From: Lachnospiraceae bacterium
GTDB taxonomy: Bacteria > Bacillota > Clostridia > Lachnospirales > Lachnospiraceae
Length of the DNA stretch: 64,000 nt
Direction of reading: 5' to 3'
NCBI GenBank assembly: GCA_017527205.1
Contig: JAFXQK010000067.1
Span: forward strand, 91,271-155,270
The translations under genes were made by a program, and so were the position numbers. Positions 1-10,645 of this stretch are shown here, in pieces. The first letter of the stretch is position 1, and the number at the start of each line of letters is the position of its first letter. Under the pieces are notes generated by a model, which had not been told where the DNA came from, searched no databases, and saw only the letters and a list, made by a program, of their open reading frames with translations.

Positions 1-581
1 TCGCCAACCGTCTTCCATTGCACGCCCGTCACTTTATAGTCATGAAAGTCAAAGCTCAGCATATATCCGATTTTCAGCCCATAATGATCCAGATATTCCC
101 TCATCTGTTTCAGCATATCCGCATACCATTCGCGGTGCCAGATCTTCAGTTCGATGATATACTGCTGTCCCAGATAATCAATGATGACATCCATGCGGTT
201 CTCATTCCTTGTCTGTTCATCTATGGTTACGCTTCCCCGTCCATCCACAATCGGTGTCAAAAACCGCAGAAACAGCTCCCTTCCATCCTCCGCTGGGAAC
301 GCCTGCGTCAGCGATCCATAGGTCTGATCATAAAGCCTCATAAAGGATTCCATAAGAGACCGCATGTTTAGCTTACCCGCCTCATAACAAGAATCCCTTT
401 TCATCTCTCCCTTATATGAAAACGGATCCACCGCCGTCTCCTCTGCATCCGTCTCTTCTATGTTCGTCTCTTCTACGCTCGCCTCTTCTATGCTTGCCTC
501 TTCTATGCTTGCCTCTTCTATGCTTGCCTCTTCCACGCTCGCCTTACTCAACTGCTTTCCTATTAGGTTCATTTCTTCCAT
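1..581 (-). CDS. Partial PD-(D/E)XK nuclease-domain protein, N-terminal ATPase missing
   Basis: This leftward frame is still open at the window edge, with about 193 codons visible. The ATG at 581 has GGAAAGG five bases upstream, and an in-frame TAA lies seven codons before it. Residues 13-48 are an acidic linker of seven five-residue units (ASVEE, ASIEE, TNIEE and similar). The segment MDVIIDYLGQQYIIELKIW then gives the D...ExK core of a PD-(D/E)XK nuclease (D131, E144, K146), followed by a helix and the strand IGYMLSFDF. From memory, this module is the C-terminal part of roughly 550-residue AAA-ATPase-like proteins common in Lachnospiraceae. The ATPase part is absent here. Either it is a decayed copy or a stand-alone nuclease domain; the consensus promoter upstream shows it is probably still transcribed. 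Confidence 0.6.
   Translation of the reverse strand, partial: MEEMNLIGKQLSKASVEEASIEEASIEEASIEEASVEETNIEETDAEETAVDPFSYKGEMKRDSCYEAGKLNMRSLMESFMRLYDQTYGSLTQAFPAEDGRELFLRFLTPIVDGRGSVTIDEQTRNENRMDVIIDYLGQQYIIELKIWHREWYADMLKQMREYLDHYGLKIGYMLSFDFHDYKVTGVQWKTVG
436..540 (-). repeat. Seven 15-bp in-frame tandem repeats
   Basis: Seven consecutive 15-bp units of the type gcctcttctatgctt (plus-strand spelling) encode the five-residue EEASI-like units of the nuclease-domain protein. Units 3 to 6 are nearly identical, so they were probably copied recently by slippage. Confidence 0.9.
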
Positions 582-683
582 CCAGCCCTTTCCTATTGAT
601 TATGTCCAAATTTTTTCTGCCTTCAGTTTTTATGGATCACATGCACCATCTTTTCTTCCATGCCTGATAAGTTCCAGTTTCCA

Positions 684-712
684 ATCATATCAGATACCGT
701 TATGTTTGTCAA
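684..712 (-). promoter_or_regulatory. Consensus sigma-A promoter for the leftward nuclease-domain gene
   Basis: On the minus strand TTGACA (707-712) and TATGAT (684-689) are separated by exactly 17 bp. This fits the vegetative consensus very closely and would start an mRNA about 95 nt before the ATG at 581. No other gene lies between. Confidence 0.8.
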
Positions 713-761
713 CATAATATTTGCATGCAAAAATAGTATCGTTTTTTGACATGAGTTGCAC

Positions 762-791
762 TTGGAGAACGCTTGTCTCCCGTGTTATAAT
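762..791 (+). promoter_or_regulatory. Probable promoter of the VOC gene
   Basis: TTGGAG (762-767) and a perfect TATAAT (786-791) are spaced 18 bp. The roughly 150-nt leader that follows is purine-rich and carries three copies of the motif AAGAACGCTA. Together with the leftward promoter at 684-712 this accounts for the 360-bp gene-free stretch 582-941; I see nothing else there. Confidence 0.55.
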
Positions 792-941
792 CTCGAATGT
801 TTGAAGCAAGTGGATCTGCGAAAGAAAGAACGCTAAGTCGGGAAAACTAAAGCAGGAAAGTCGAGGCAAGAACGCTATGGCAAAAAAAAGAATGTAAGAA
901 CGCTAAGATAACAAAAAACACGAAAGAAACGGAGAAACAAC

Positions 942-1298
942 ATGATTCAAGGATTAAGCCAATTATATTTTTTAGTACAAACGGATGCTACCATAGACTT
1001 CTATCGTGGCCTAGGATTTCAGGAAATTGCGAGAAAAAGAAACATTTACGACCAAACGATCACCATGGAGGGCTATGGATTGAAGCTTATTTTCTATGTA
1101 AATAAGCTGCGTCCCAAGCATGACCTGCATCCCGAGCATGTCGGAATTCGGTATTTTACCCTTCAGGTAGATCATATTGAGGAGTTCGCGGAAAAGTTCG
1201 GCGTGCCCGTTCTTGATGAAATGAACGGCGATAAGATTTGCCTGCTGGAGGATCCGGAACGGATGCGCATCGAGCTCCGCGAGCCAAGGGCTGTATGA
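942..1298 (+). CDS. VOC (glyoxalase/bleomycin-resistance fold) family protein
   Basis: This 118-residue protein is a single VOC-type module. It opens with a strand followed by the FYRGLGF helix, and closes with LLEDPERMRIELRE, the usual final 'DP.g..iEl' strand of the family. The start ATG follows GGAGA at 8 bases. VOC proteins are metal-dependent lyases, dioxygenases or drug-binding proteins. I cannot assign the substrate, and the expected metal-binding His near the N terminus is not obvious, so it may be a binding protein. It stands alone on the plus strand between two leftward units, with its own promoter. The stop codon overlaps the first unit of an 18-bp tandem repeat. Confidence 0.75.
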   Translation: MIQGLSQLYFLVQTDATIDFYRGLGFQEIARKRNIYDQTITMEGYGLKLIFYVNKLRPKHDLHPEHVGIRYFTLQVDHIEEFAEKFGVPVLDEMNGDKICLLEDPERMRIELREPRAV

Positions 1299-1386
1299 CA
1301 ATGCATCAGCCAGTGACAATGCATCAGCCAGTAACAATGTATCAAACAGTAACAATGTATCTGCCAGTAACAATGTATTAGCTGAT
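1297..1386. repeat. Five 18-bp tandem repeats over the VOC stop codon
   Basis: Five units of GACAATGCATCAGCCAGT type lie head to tail; units 1 and 2 are identical and the others drift. The array starts inside the TGA of the VOC gene and ends just before the stop of the convergent membrane/spermidine-synthase-like gene. Confidence 0.9.
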
Positions 1387-1406
1387 ACAATCGTCATAAC
1401 CGTTAG

Positions 1407-3203
1407 TTAGAATTCGAATGCTTCCAGCAGGCCCTTGATGCCGCCCTCTTGATATATTTTTTTGTAATAGCTGACCTCGTCTGCGATCAGTTCATCAATC
1501 ACCTGCATGCCAAGAAGCTCCACGGGCGCCTGATCATCCGTCATGACACCGTCGATTTTACCTGCTTCGCCGTTACCCACCGAACGAACCGGGGTATATG
1601 CCTCAAGGTTCTCCGTCACTCTCTGCATCATGGCAAGAAGCTCGCCATTTTCTTCGCTCTCGAGGTTCTTCGCCATGGTTTCAAGAATCTCCGCATTCTC
1701 GGAAGCAAAGAACTCGCGGTTAGACGTTCCCCGAACGTTCACCTGATAGCAGGTTGGAAATACGCTGCTGATGGTCTGCGCCAGCGCATAGGTAATGCCC
1801 TGCTTTTCGCTCTGTCCGCGCATGTTCATGTTGACAACCATGACCCCGCCCGGATTCAAATGCTCCTTAACCATCGTAAAAAACTCCACGGATGACATCT
1901 GAAACGGAATCGTGATGTCCTGGTAGGCGTCGACCATGATCACGTCATAAGTCTCTTTTACGGCATTAAGATACGCACGCCCATCATAGGTATAAACCGG
2001 AATCTCGTCAGATAGATGAAAATATTCCCGCGCAAGTCTCGTAATGTCCTCGTCAATCTCGACACCCTCCACGCGGATTCCGTCAAAAAAACGGTTACAC
2101 TGCGTTGCATAGGTTCCCGTCCCCATGCCAAGGATTAGCATGTCAAGCCCATCCTTTTCCTTCACTCCCGCCATATACGGCGCCGCCATGGCATAGTCAT
2201 AATACATCCCCGTCAGCTTTCCGTCCTTCTCATATACGGACTGAACGCCAAACAGTACGTTCGTGGAAAGATAAGTTCTCTTATCATCCTCCCGCACCTG
2301 CAGGTAGTTATAAACTGACTCGCCCTCAAAAACGAGATCCTTCTCCCAAAAGGCGAAGCTGTCCGATCTTCCCGTAAAGCACGCCACGATAAACACGATA
2401 ATGCCAGCAGTAATCTTAGCCGCATTTTTCCCCTTGTTGCTGCCTTTCTCCTTATCGTTGCTGCCTGTTTTCTCGTTCCCGTTGCCAGAGTTTTCGTCAC
2501 TGACACCTTGACTCGTTCTTCCTCTGCCCTGCTCCTTGTTGCCATCGCCCGGTCTGGCGCTCCCTGAGCCATGATCCTCATATGGGCTAAAGAAATACAG
2601 AATCGCTAACAATAAAAGGATTCCGGCAAAGATCAGGAAGGTAATGGAAGTTCCCACGGCAGGTATCGTCAGGAAGGTTGGCACAAAGGTACCAATGATG
2701 CTGCCAATCGTATTGAAGGCATTCAGCATTCCAACCGTCTTGCCGCTGTCGCCGAGATCATCCACCGTAAACTTTACCAGAGAGGGCGTCACCGTTCCCA
2801 AAAGGAACAGCGGAAATACAAAGATCACCATACACGCCGCAAATGCCGCCCAAATCAGGAACATGTGATTTACGGAGAAAATCATCACGGCCGAAATCCC
2901 GATGATCACGTACTTTCCAATCACGGGAATCAGCGCAATCCAAATTGCCGCCAAAATAATCCTTCCATACAGCCTGTCCGGATCCGGCCTCTTATCTGCC
3001 GCCCGGCCACCATAGATATTACCCAGCGCCATCGCAATCATAATCGTCCCAATAATGATCGTCCAGACAATCTGCGATGAACTAAAATATGGGGCAAGCA
3101 ACCTGCTTGCCCCTAACTCTACCGCCATCACGGACATCCCCGCAAAAAACTCCGTAAGATATAAATATATCTTATTACTTAAAATTTTTCTTTTTCCGCT
3201 CAT
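1407..3203 (-). CDS. Membrane-anchored spermidine-synthase-like protein (fused MFS/aminopropyltransferase type)
   Basis: The first ~205 of 598 residues form hydrophobic transmembrane segments beginning FFAGMSVMAVELGASRL, typical of the membrane half of fused MFS/spermidine synthase proteins. A charged Gly/Asn/Lys linker of about 50 residues and another hydrophobic segment (KITAGIIVFIVACF) follow. The rest is a Rossmann aminopropyltransferase-type domain with LILGMGTGTYATQ (nucleotide-binding loop), VEGVEIDEDI (acidic end of strand 2), YDGRAYL and IMVDAYQ, where spermidine synthases carry their catalytic Asp. The product could be a polyamine or something else; membrane-fused members are biochemically poorly known. 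It is the last gene of the leftward operon, nine bases after lacZ. Confidence 0.8.
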   Translation of the reverse strand: MSGKRKILSNKIYLYLTEFFAGMSVMAVELGASRLLAPYFSSSQIVWTIIIGTIMIAMALGNIYGGRAADKRPDPDRLYGRIILAAIWIALIPVIGKYVIIGISAVMIFSVNHMFLIWAAFAACMVIFVFPLFLLGTVTPSLVKFTVDDLGDSGKTVGMLNAFNTIGSIIGTFVPTFLTIPAVGTSITFLIFAGILLLLAILYFFSPYEDHGSGSARPGDGNKEQGRGRTSQGVSDENSGNGNEKTGSNDKEKGSNKGKNAAKITAGIIVFIVACFTGRSDSFAFWEKDLVFEGESVYNYLQVREDDKRTYLSTNVLFGVQSVYEKDGKLTGMYYDYAMAAPYMAGVKEKDGLDMLILGMGTGTYATQCNRFFDGIRVEGVEIDEDITRLAREYFHLSDEIPVYTYDGRAYLNAVKETYDVIMVDAYQDITIPFQMSSVEFFTMVKEHLNPGGVMVVNMNMRGQSEKQGITYALAQTISSVFPTCYQVNVRGTSNREFFASENAEILETMAKNLESEENGELLAMMQRVTENLEAYTPVRSVGNGEAGKIDGVMTDDQAPVELLGMQVIDELIADEVSYYKKIYQEGGIKGLLEAFEF

Positions 3204-3212
3204 AAAACTTGC

Positions 3213-6263
<3,051 letters not shown>

Positions 6264-6271
6264 TTATGAAT

Positions 6272-7372
6272 CTAGCTCCAAAAGCCTGAAACAAAGGTCA
6301 TCAGCGCGATCCAGGTGTAAACCGAATAGTAGATGCCCAGCTGATCCACTCCGGTTCGTAATAGCTCCTCTGCTTCCTTCCTGGTAAATAAGCAGAAGCT
6401 TCCAACGCATTCTCCGCCGACATTTCCCGCCATGGTCATCGTTGGCTCCTCGTCGCGATAGAGCGTCATCTGTACCATGGCATTGCTCTCGTCCGAAATG
6501 CCAGGAGAGCTAAATAAGAACGGGTTCACAAGCTTTATTTCATCCGTCTCCTCAAAGGTCAGTCCCGTCTCCTCAGAGAGCTCGCGAATGGCCGTGCGGA
6601 ACACGGGATTCTCCTCCTCGAGATCCTCCGGATCCAGAAGTCCTGCGGGAACGCCTAACAGGAATTGACCCGTGGGAAATCTTAACTCGCGCAGTAACAA
6701 AAGCCTTGGCTCCTTGCCCTTGCACTTTAAGATCACAACACATCCAACGGCATCCGGCTGCATGGCACGGAAGGCCTTCTCGTCCTTCAGTGCAACCAGA
6801 TCCTCTTTATCGCGGCGGGTGGACATGAAATAATGTCTCCCCGGGAAATAACTCAAATCAAAGGTTTTCAGGAATTTGCGATCGACGAGCTCCGTAATGT
6901 TCTCCTTAGTCAGCTTCGGTTTGGAAACCGCGGATGCCAGCTTGTCACCATGATAGGTAAGCTCCAGCTCGATATCGTTTTTCCCTTCCATCAGGTCCTT
7001 CAGGAAGCACTTGTCCCCCTCCCAAAGCGGCAGGGACGGAATCTCTTCAAAGCTTACCCAGCGAAGCTCACCCTCTGCGCAGTTCTCCGTCAGCTCTCCG
7101 CGAAAGCCAGTCGCGGTATAGAGATAGGTGATCTCATCCTCCCATGGATCCAGCCAAAACAGGATTTTCCCGCGATAGGTAAATTCCGTCAGCTCCAGCC
7201 CGGTCTCCTCGCGCACCTCGCGCACCAGACACTGCTCGGGCGTCTCGCCAGGCTCCAGCTTTCCGCCCACGCCGATCCACTTCCCGGCATTGGGATCCTG
7301 TTTCTTTTTATTGCGATAGAGCATCAGGTACTTCCCATCCTGCTCCACATAACATAGCGTTGATTCAATCAT
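6272..7372 (-). CDS. Tandem Nudix hydrolase with two Nudix domains
   Basis: This 366-residue protein contains two Nudix domains. Domain 1 (about residues 1-150) carries a full Nudix box (36-58: GGKLEPGE...REVREETGL) and resembles 8-oxo-dGTP diphosphatases (MutT/YtkD-like). Domain 2 (about 165-366) carries a second box (244-271, ending RELSEETGL) in which one extra residue separates the first Glu from the REL core; it resembles ADP-ribose pyrophosphatases. Nudix enzymes hydrolyse nucleoside diphosphates linked to another group. The fusion suggests one protein that cleans both oxidised nucleotides and ADP-sugars, but the substrates are inferred. It starts 12 bp after the stop of the upstream unknown gene, so the two are probably translated together. 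Confidence 0.85.
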   Translation of the reverse strand: MIESTLCYVEQDGKYLMLYRNKKKQDPNAGKWIGVGGKLEPGETPEQCLVREVREETGLELTEFTYRGKILFWLDPWEDEITYLYTATGFRGELTENCAEGELRWVSFEEIPSLPLWEGDKCFLKDLMEGKNDIELELTYHGDKLASAVSKPKLTKENITELVDRKFLKTFDLSYFPGRHYFMSTRRDKEDLVALKDEKAFRAMQPDAVGCVVILKCKGKEPRLLLLRELRFPTGQFLLGVPAGLLDPEDLEEENPVFRTAIRELSEETGLTFEETDEIKLVNPFLFSSPGISDESNAMVQMTLYRDEEPTMTMAGNVGGECVGSFCLFTRKEAEELLRTGVDQLGIYYSVYTWIALMTFVSGFWS

Positions 7373-7384
7373 GCCATTGCTCCC

Positions 7385-8080
7385 CTACAGTTTCTCAACG
7401 GGTAGGAAGGGCTCGAAATTCTCCGTGTCAGAACCGATCTTGCCGCCAAACTCCTTGAGAAAGGTCGTCATCACCTTCTGAACAAGCTCCGAATTGGTGG
7501 ACTCGTAATCACAGGACAGCACCTGCTTCGTGCGAAGGTCATTTAAGATCTTTAAGTCTTCCTTATCCAGGCTCTCACGAATGTCCTCAAACGTAATGAC
7601 GCCTTCCTTGGTCGTAATCTCGAGAATGCACTCGTCCTCCCAAACCTCAACTGCCTTTCTGTCAAGGAAATCCAGCGCCTTCGCAAGACTCTTCGCCGTC
7701 GTCTTCTTCGGAAGAAGATACAGGAAATCACGCGGCTCCTTTACCATCTTCTTTACGGCAGCCTTCCCATCCTTCGCCACACTCTTTTCGTTCTTTACGG
7801 CCTTACCAGCTCCAGTAGCCTTATATTTCTCTCCTGCCTTGCCAGCTCCAGCAGCCTTATATTTCTCAGCGTTTTTTCCTACACCTGCCGTCTTGGGTCT
7901 GTCTCCCGATTTTCCCCTTTCGGCGGTCTTAGCCTTATCTGCTGCTTTACTTACCGTCTTATCTGCTGCATTATTTACAGGCTTCTCCTGTTTCTTCCCC
8001 GTGTACATCTTCTCCCAGGGCTTATCATCCGCCGACTTCTTCTTTACCTTCATATTCGCTAAATTCTTACGCTCAGCCAT
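7385..8080 (-). CDS. Unknown protein with Lys/Ala-rich repetitive N terminus
   Basis: I do not recognise this 231-residue protein. Residues 1 to ~115 are very basic and low in complexity, dominated by K, A and G, with repeats such as EKYKAAGAGKAG / EKYKATGAGKAV. Such a region is probably disordered and could bind nucleic acid or other polyanions. The remaining ~115 residues look globular, with the helix KSLAKALDFLDRKAVEVW and a strand-rich ECILEITTKEGVITFEDI. There is no signal peptide or membrane segment. It is the first gene of the leftward operon with Nudix, lacZ and the spermidine-synthase-like gene. A repeat array sits directly upstream of its start. Confidence 0.65.
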   Translation of the reverse strand: MAERKNLANMKVKKKSADDKPWEKMYTGKKQEKPVNNAADKTVSKAADKAKTAERGKSGDRPKTAGVGKNAEKYKAAGAGKAGEKYKATGAGKAVKNEKSVAKDGKAAVKKMVKEPRDFLYLLPKKTTAKSLAKALDFLDRKAVEVWEDECILEITTKEGVITFEDIRESLDKEDLKILNDLRTKQVLSCDYESTNSELVQKVMTTFLKEFGGKIGSDTENFEPFLPVEKL

Positions 8081-8093
8081 CGTATTCCCTCAT

Positions 8094-8210
8094 TCTTCAA
8101 TACTGATCAAACCATTCCCATACAATCCCACATCTTCAACACTGATCAAACCATTCTTATGCAATCCCACATCTTCAACACTGATCAAACCATTCTTATG
8201 CAATCCCACA
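8094..8210. repeat. Three 39-bp tandem repeats upstream of the leftward operon
   Basis: Units at 8094-8132, 8133-8171 and 8172-8210; the last two are identical and the first differs at about four positions. Each holds TTGATCAG. On the minus strand one frame is open through all three units, 13 codons each, but has no ATG or ribosome site. The array lies in the expected 5' leader of the gene at 8080. Confidence 0.9.
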
Positions 8211-8288
8211 TAGAGCTTTCATAAAAATCAAATCGGATATAGAACTTTCGAACATATCAAATGAAAACTTGCAAGAGCCTCGAGGGGA

Positions 8289-8352
8289 AGGTTTGGATAG
8301 TCTTTTCAGGTCTAATGGTTACTGGAAAGACTATCCAAACCTAACCCCGAGT
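8289..8352 (-). terminator. Long perfect hairpin after pepF
   Basis: A perfect 17-bp inverted repeat (8289-8305 and 8336-8352, AGGTTTGGATAGTCTTT) with a 30-nt loop starts 25 bp beyond the pepF stop. It probably ends pepF transcription, although no T-run follows on the minus strand. It could also be an RNA processing or stability element. Confidence 0.55.
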
Positions 8353-8377
8353 CCTTCCATACTTTCCTCAGAAAGCT

Positions 8378-10177
8378 CTACCCAACCAGCTTCTCCATCT
8401 CGGCCAGGATTTCCTCAAATGCCTTCATTGCCGCTTCAATCGGAGCAGCCGTCTCCATGTTCACGCCCGCAATTTTCAGAAGCTCTACGGGTGGCTGGCT
8501 ACATCCGCCGGAAAGGAATTTCTTATATCTTTCCACCGCAGGTGCGCCCTCGCTTAGGATTGCCTTTGCGATTGCCACGGATGCGGAGAAGGAGGTTGCA
8601 TACTGGTAAACATAGAAGTCATAATAGAAGTGCGGAATTCTCGCCCACTCGTATGCAATCTGCTCATCGGAGATCATGTCGGGTCCATAATATTTCTTGT
8701 TCAGCTCGTAGTACATTTGATTCAGATTCTCAGCGTTCAGGCTCTCCCCGCTCTCGCAAAGGGTGTTACTCTTCATCTCGAACTCCGCGAACTGTGTCTG
8801 GCGGAATACGGTGCCCTTGAAGCTGTCGAGATAATGATTGAGCAGATATGCGCGCTCCTTCTTATCCTCGGTATTCTTCAAAAGGTATTCCATCAAAAGG
8901 ATCTCGTTGGTCGTGGAAGCAACCTCCGCCACGAAGATCTTGTAATTGGCATAAATGAATGGCTGATGTTCATTGGAATAGCAGCTGTGAAGCGCATGTC
9001 CCATCTCATGAGCCAGCGTAAACATATTGTCGAGGGTACTGTTATAATTGAGCAGCACGTAAGGGTGCGTGCCATAAGCACCGGCAGAATAGGCTCCGCT
9101 TCTCTTTCCCTCATTCTCATAAACGTCGATCCAACGGTTTGCGAAGCCCTCACGAAGCTTTGCCAGATAATCCTCACCGAGTGGTGTCAGCGCTTTCAAA
9201 ACGGTCGCCTTCGCTTCCTCGAAAGAAACCTCCTTCGCAACGCCCTCGATCATGGGCGTATAAATGTCATACATGTGAAGCTCGTCTAAGCCCAGGCATT
9301 TCTTACGAAGGCGCACGTAGCGATGCAACAGCTCTACGTTCGCATCAATGGTATCTACCAGATTCTTATAAACCTGCGGAGAAACATTGTTATGATCTAC
9401 GGCTGCTTCCAGCGTGGAATTGTATTTTCTGGCCTTGGCATTAAAGATCTGCATCTTCACCTGGCCATTGTAGAGGCTCGCCAGGGTATTGTTGAACTGC
9501 TTGTACACGGAATACATCTTCTCAAAGGCTTCCTTGCGCACCCTGCGATCTGAAGATTCCATCAGGATGCCATATCTGCCGTGCGTGATGCGAACAGTAT
9601 CGCCCTTGTCATCCACCATCTCAGGGAACTCCAGGTCTGCATTGTTGAGAATAGAAAAGGTGTCGGAAGGAACCTGGCTCATCTCCGTCGTCTGTGCAAC
9701 AAGCTTTTCCATCTCGGCAGATAAGCAATGCGCCTTCATGCGGCGAATCTCGTCAATCTCCTTGCGATAGAATTCCAGGCCAGGCTCTGCCTGATAAAAC
9801 TTCTCAAGCGTCTCGTCGTCAAGCGCAATGATTTCCGGCTGAGCAAATGACATCATCTCAGCCCCCTGCGCATACAGACTCATCATCTTCGCGCTCATGG
9901 CCTGATGCTTCGTGTTCTTCTGGTCCTGATCAAATAAACGCTCCGCGTAGTTATATGCGAGATCAAGCTTTTCGCCATAGGCAGCGTCCCACTCGAGCAT
10001 CTGCAGGAGATTTGCTGCGCTTTCTGACAGCTTTCCCTCCATGCCTGCGATCTTCTCAGCAAGGGCACTGATCTCCTCCAGGTCCTTCTCCCAATCCTGT
10101 ACGGTGGCATACATATCCTCCACCTTCCAGGTATCCTCTATGCGGACGTCTTCTCTCTTCAATAATTCCTTTGCCAT
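8378..10177 (-). CDS. pepF: Oligoendopeptidase F (M3 family metallopeptidase)
   Basis: This protein of about 599 residues matches the usual PepF length. The zinc site is H390-E-M-G-H394 in TLAHEMGHALHS, with the third ligand expected in EVASTTNEILL downstream. The N-terminal helical region (DTWKVEDMY) is typical of PepF. It cleaves short peptides of roughly 7 to 17 residues in the cytoplasm, helping to recycle imported peptides. I chose the ATG at 10177 because AAAGGAA lies about nine bases upstream and the family begins here; the open frame extends 26 codons further up without support. It starts 34 bp after a small conserved-looking gene and ends before a strong hairpin. Confidence 0.93.
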   Translation of the reverse strand: MAKELLKREDVRIEDTWKVEDMYATVQDWEKDLEEISALAEKIAGMEGKLSESAANLLQMLEWDAAYGEKLDLAYNYAERLFDQDQKNTKHQAMSAKMMSLYAQGAEMMSFAQPEIIALDDETLEKFYQAEPGLEFYRKEIDEIRRMKAHCLSAEMEKLVAQTTEMSQVPSDTFSILNNADLEFPEMVDDKGDTVRITHGRYGILMESSDRRVRKEAFEKMYSVYKQFNNTLASLYNGQVKMQIFNAKARKYNSTLEAAVDHNNVSPQVYKNLVDTIDANVELLHRYVRLRKKCLGLDELHMYDIYTPMIEGVAKEVSFEEAKATVLKALTPLGEDYLAKLREGFANRWIDVYENEGKRSGAYSAGAYGTHPYVLLNYNSTLDNMFTLAHEMGHALHSCYSNEHQPFIYANYKIFVAEVASTTNEILLMEYLLKNTEDKKERAYLLNHYLDSFKGTVFRQTQFAEFEMKSNTLCESGESLNAENLNQMYYELNKKYYGPDMISDEQIAYEWARIPHFYYDFYVYQYATSFSASVAIAKAILSEGAPAVERYKKFLSGGCSQPPVELLKIAGVNMETAAPIEAAMKAFEEILAEMEKLVG

Positions 10178-10211
10178 ATTTCTGATTTCCTTTCCCCAGA
10201 TTTCGTAAATT

Positions 10212-10439
10212 CTAAATGCCAAAATTGCCAAAGCCTCGCAGTAATTCCAAATCACTTGCCTTGACCTTTAAACTCGTCTCAATGCGCTCGTTATCCGGCG
10301 TCGTTACAACAATCTCTATGACAGTATCCTCCTTAATTCCCCTCTGCGCCACTGCCTTGCAAAATGCGGGAAACTTTGGATGATTCTCCTTAAACGTATT
10401 CCAGGCTCCCATGAATTTCATCATTCCGCCAAAATCCAT
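10212..10439 (-). CDS. Small unknown protein, 75 residues
   Basis: I do not recognise it. The 75-residue product starts MDFGGMMKFMGAWNTFKENHPKFP, a helix, followed by two strands (TVIEIVVTTPDNERIETSLKV) and a short C-terminal helix. The ribosome site GGAGGAGA lies five bases before the ATG, which is strong support for a real gene. It has no membrane or export signal. It is 34 bp upstream of pepF on the same strand and may share its transcript. Confidence 0.7.
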   Translation of the reverse strand: MDFGGMMKFMGAWNTFKENHPKFPAFCKAVAQRGIKEDTVIEIVVTTPDNERIETSLKVKASDLELLRGFGNFGI

Positions 10440-10569
10440 TGCTTCTCTCCTCCATAGTTATCTCAGGGTACACTACAACAATCCTATTATACTCGCTTTC
10501 CATTTTGTTTTCAACTTAAAAAGCGGCTTTTCGCAAAAACTTTCTCGCCTTTTTACCATATTTTGTGCA

Positions 10570-10625
10570 TTGTTTTTCATTTCTAGCTGATTTATGCTGT
10601 TCTTGTAACATTTCTGTAACATTTT
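10570..10625 (+). promoter_or_regulatory. Promoter and direct repeat before the CAP-protein gene
   Basis: TTGTTT (10570-10575) and TATGCT (10593-10598) are spaced 17 bp. Immediately downstream are two direct repeats, TGTAACATTTC (10604-10614) and TGTAACATTTT (10615-10625), one DNA turn apart. They lie around the transcription start and could bind a regulator. Confidence 0.5.
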
Positions 10626-10645
10626 CATGTGAAAGGAGAAAAAAT

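Noticed and set aside
18..667. Plus-strand frames in the first 700 bases
   Set aside because: They are shadows of the leftward nuclease-domain gene and its Ser/Leu-coding reverse repeats.
1011..1397. Minus-strand frame overlapping the VOC gene and the 18-bp repeats
   Set aside because: Low-complexity Leu/Ala/Asp product created by the repeat; the VOC frame on the plus strand has a ribosome site and a recognisable fold.
10565..10645. Longer N terminus for the CAP protein
   Set aside because: The extra 27 residues overlap the predicted promoter and precede a good ribosome site and signal peptide at 10646.
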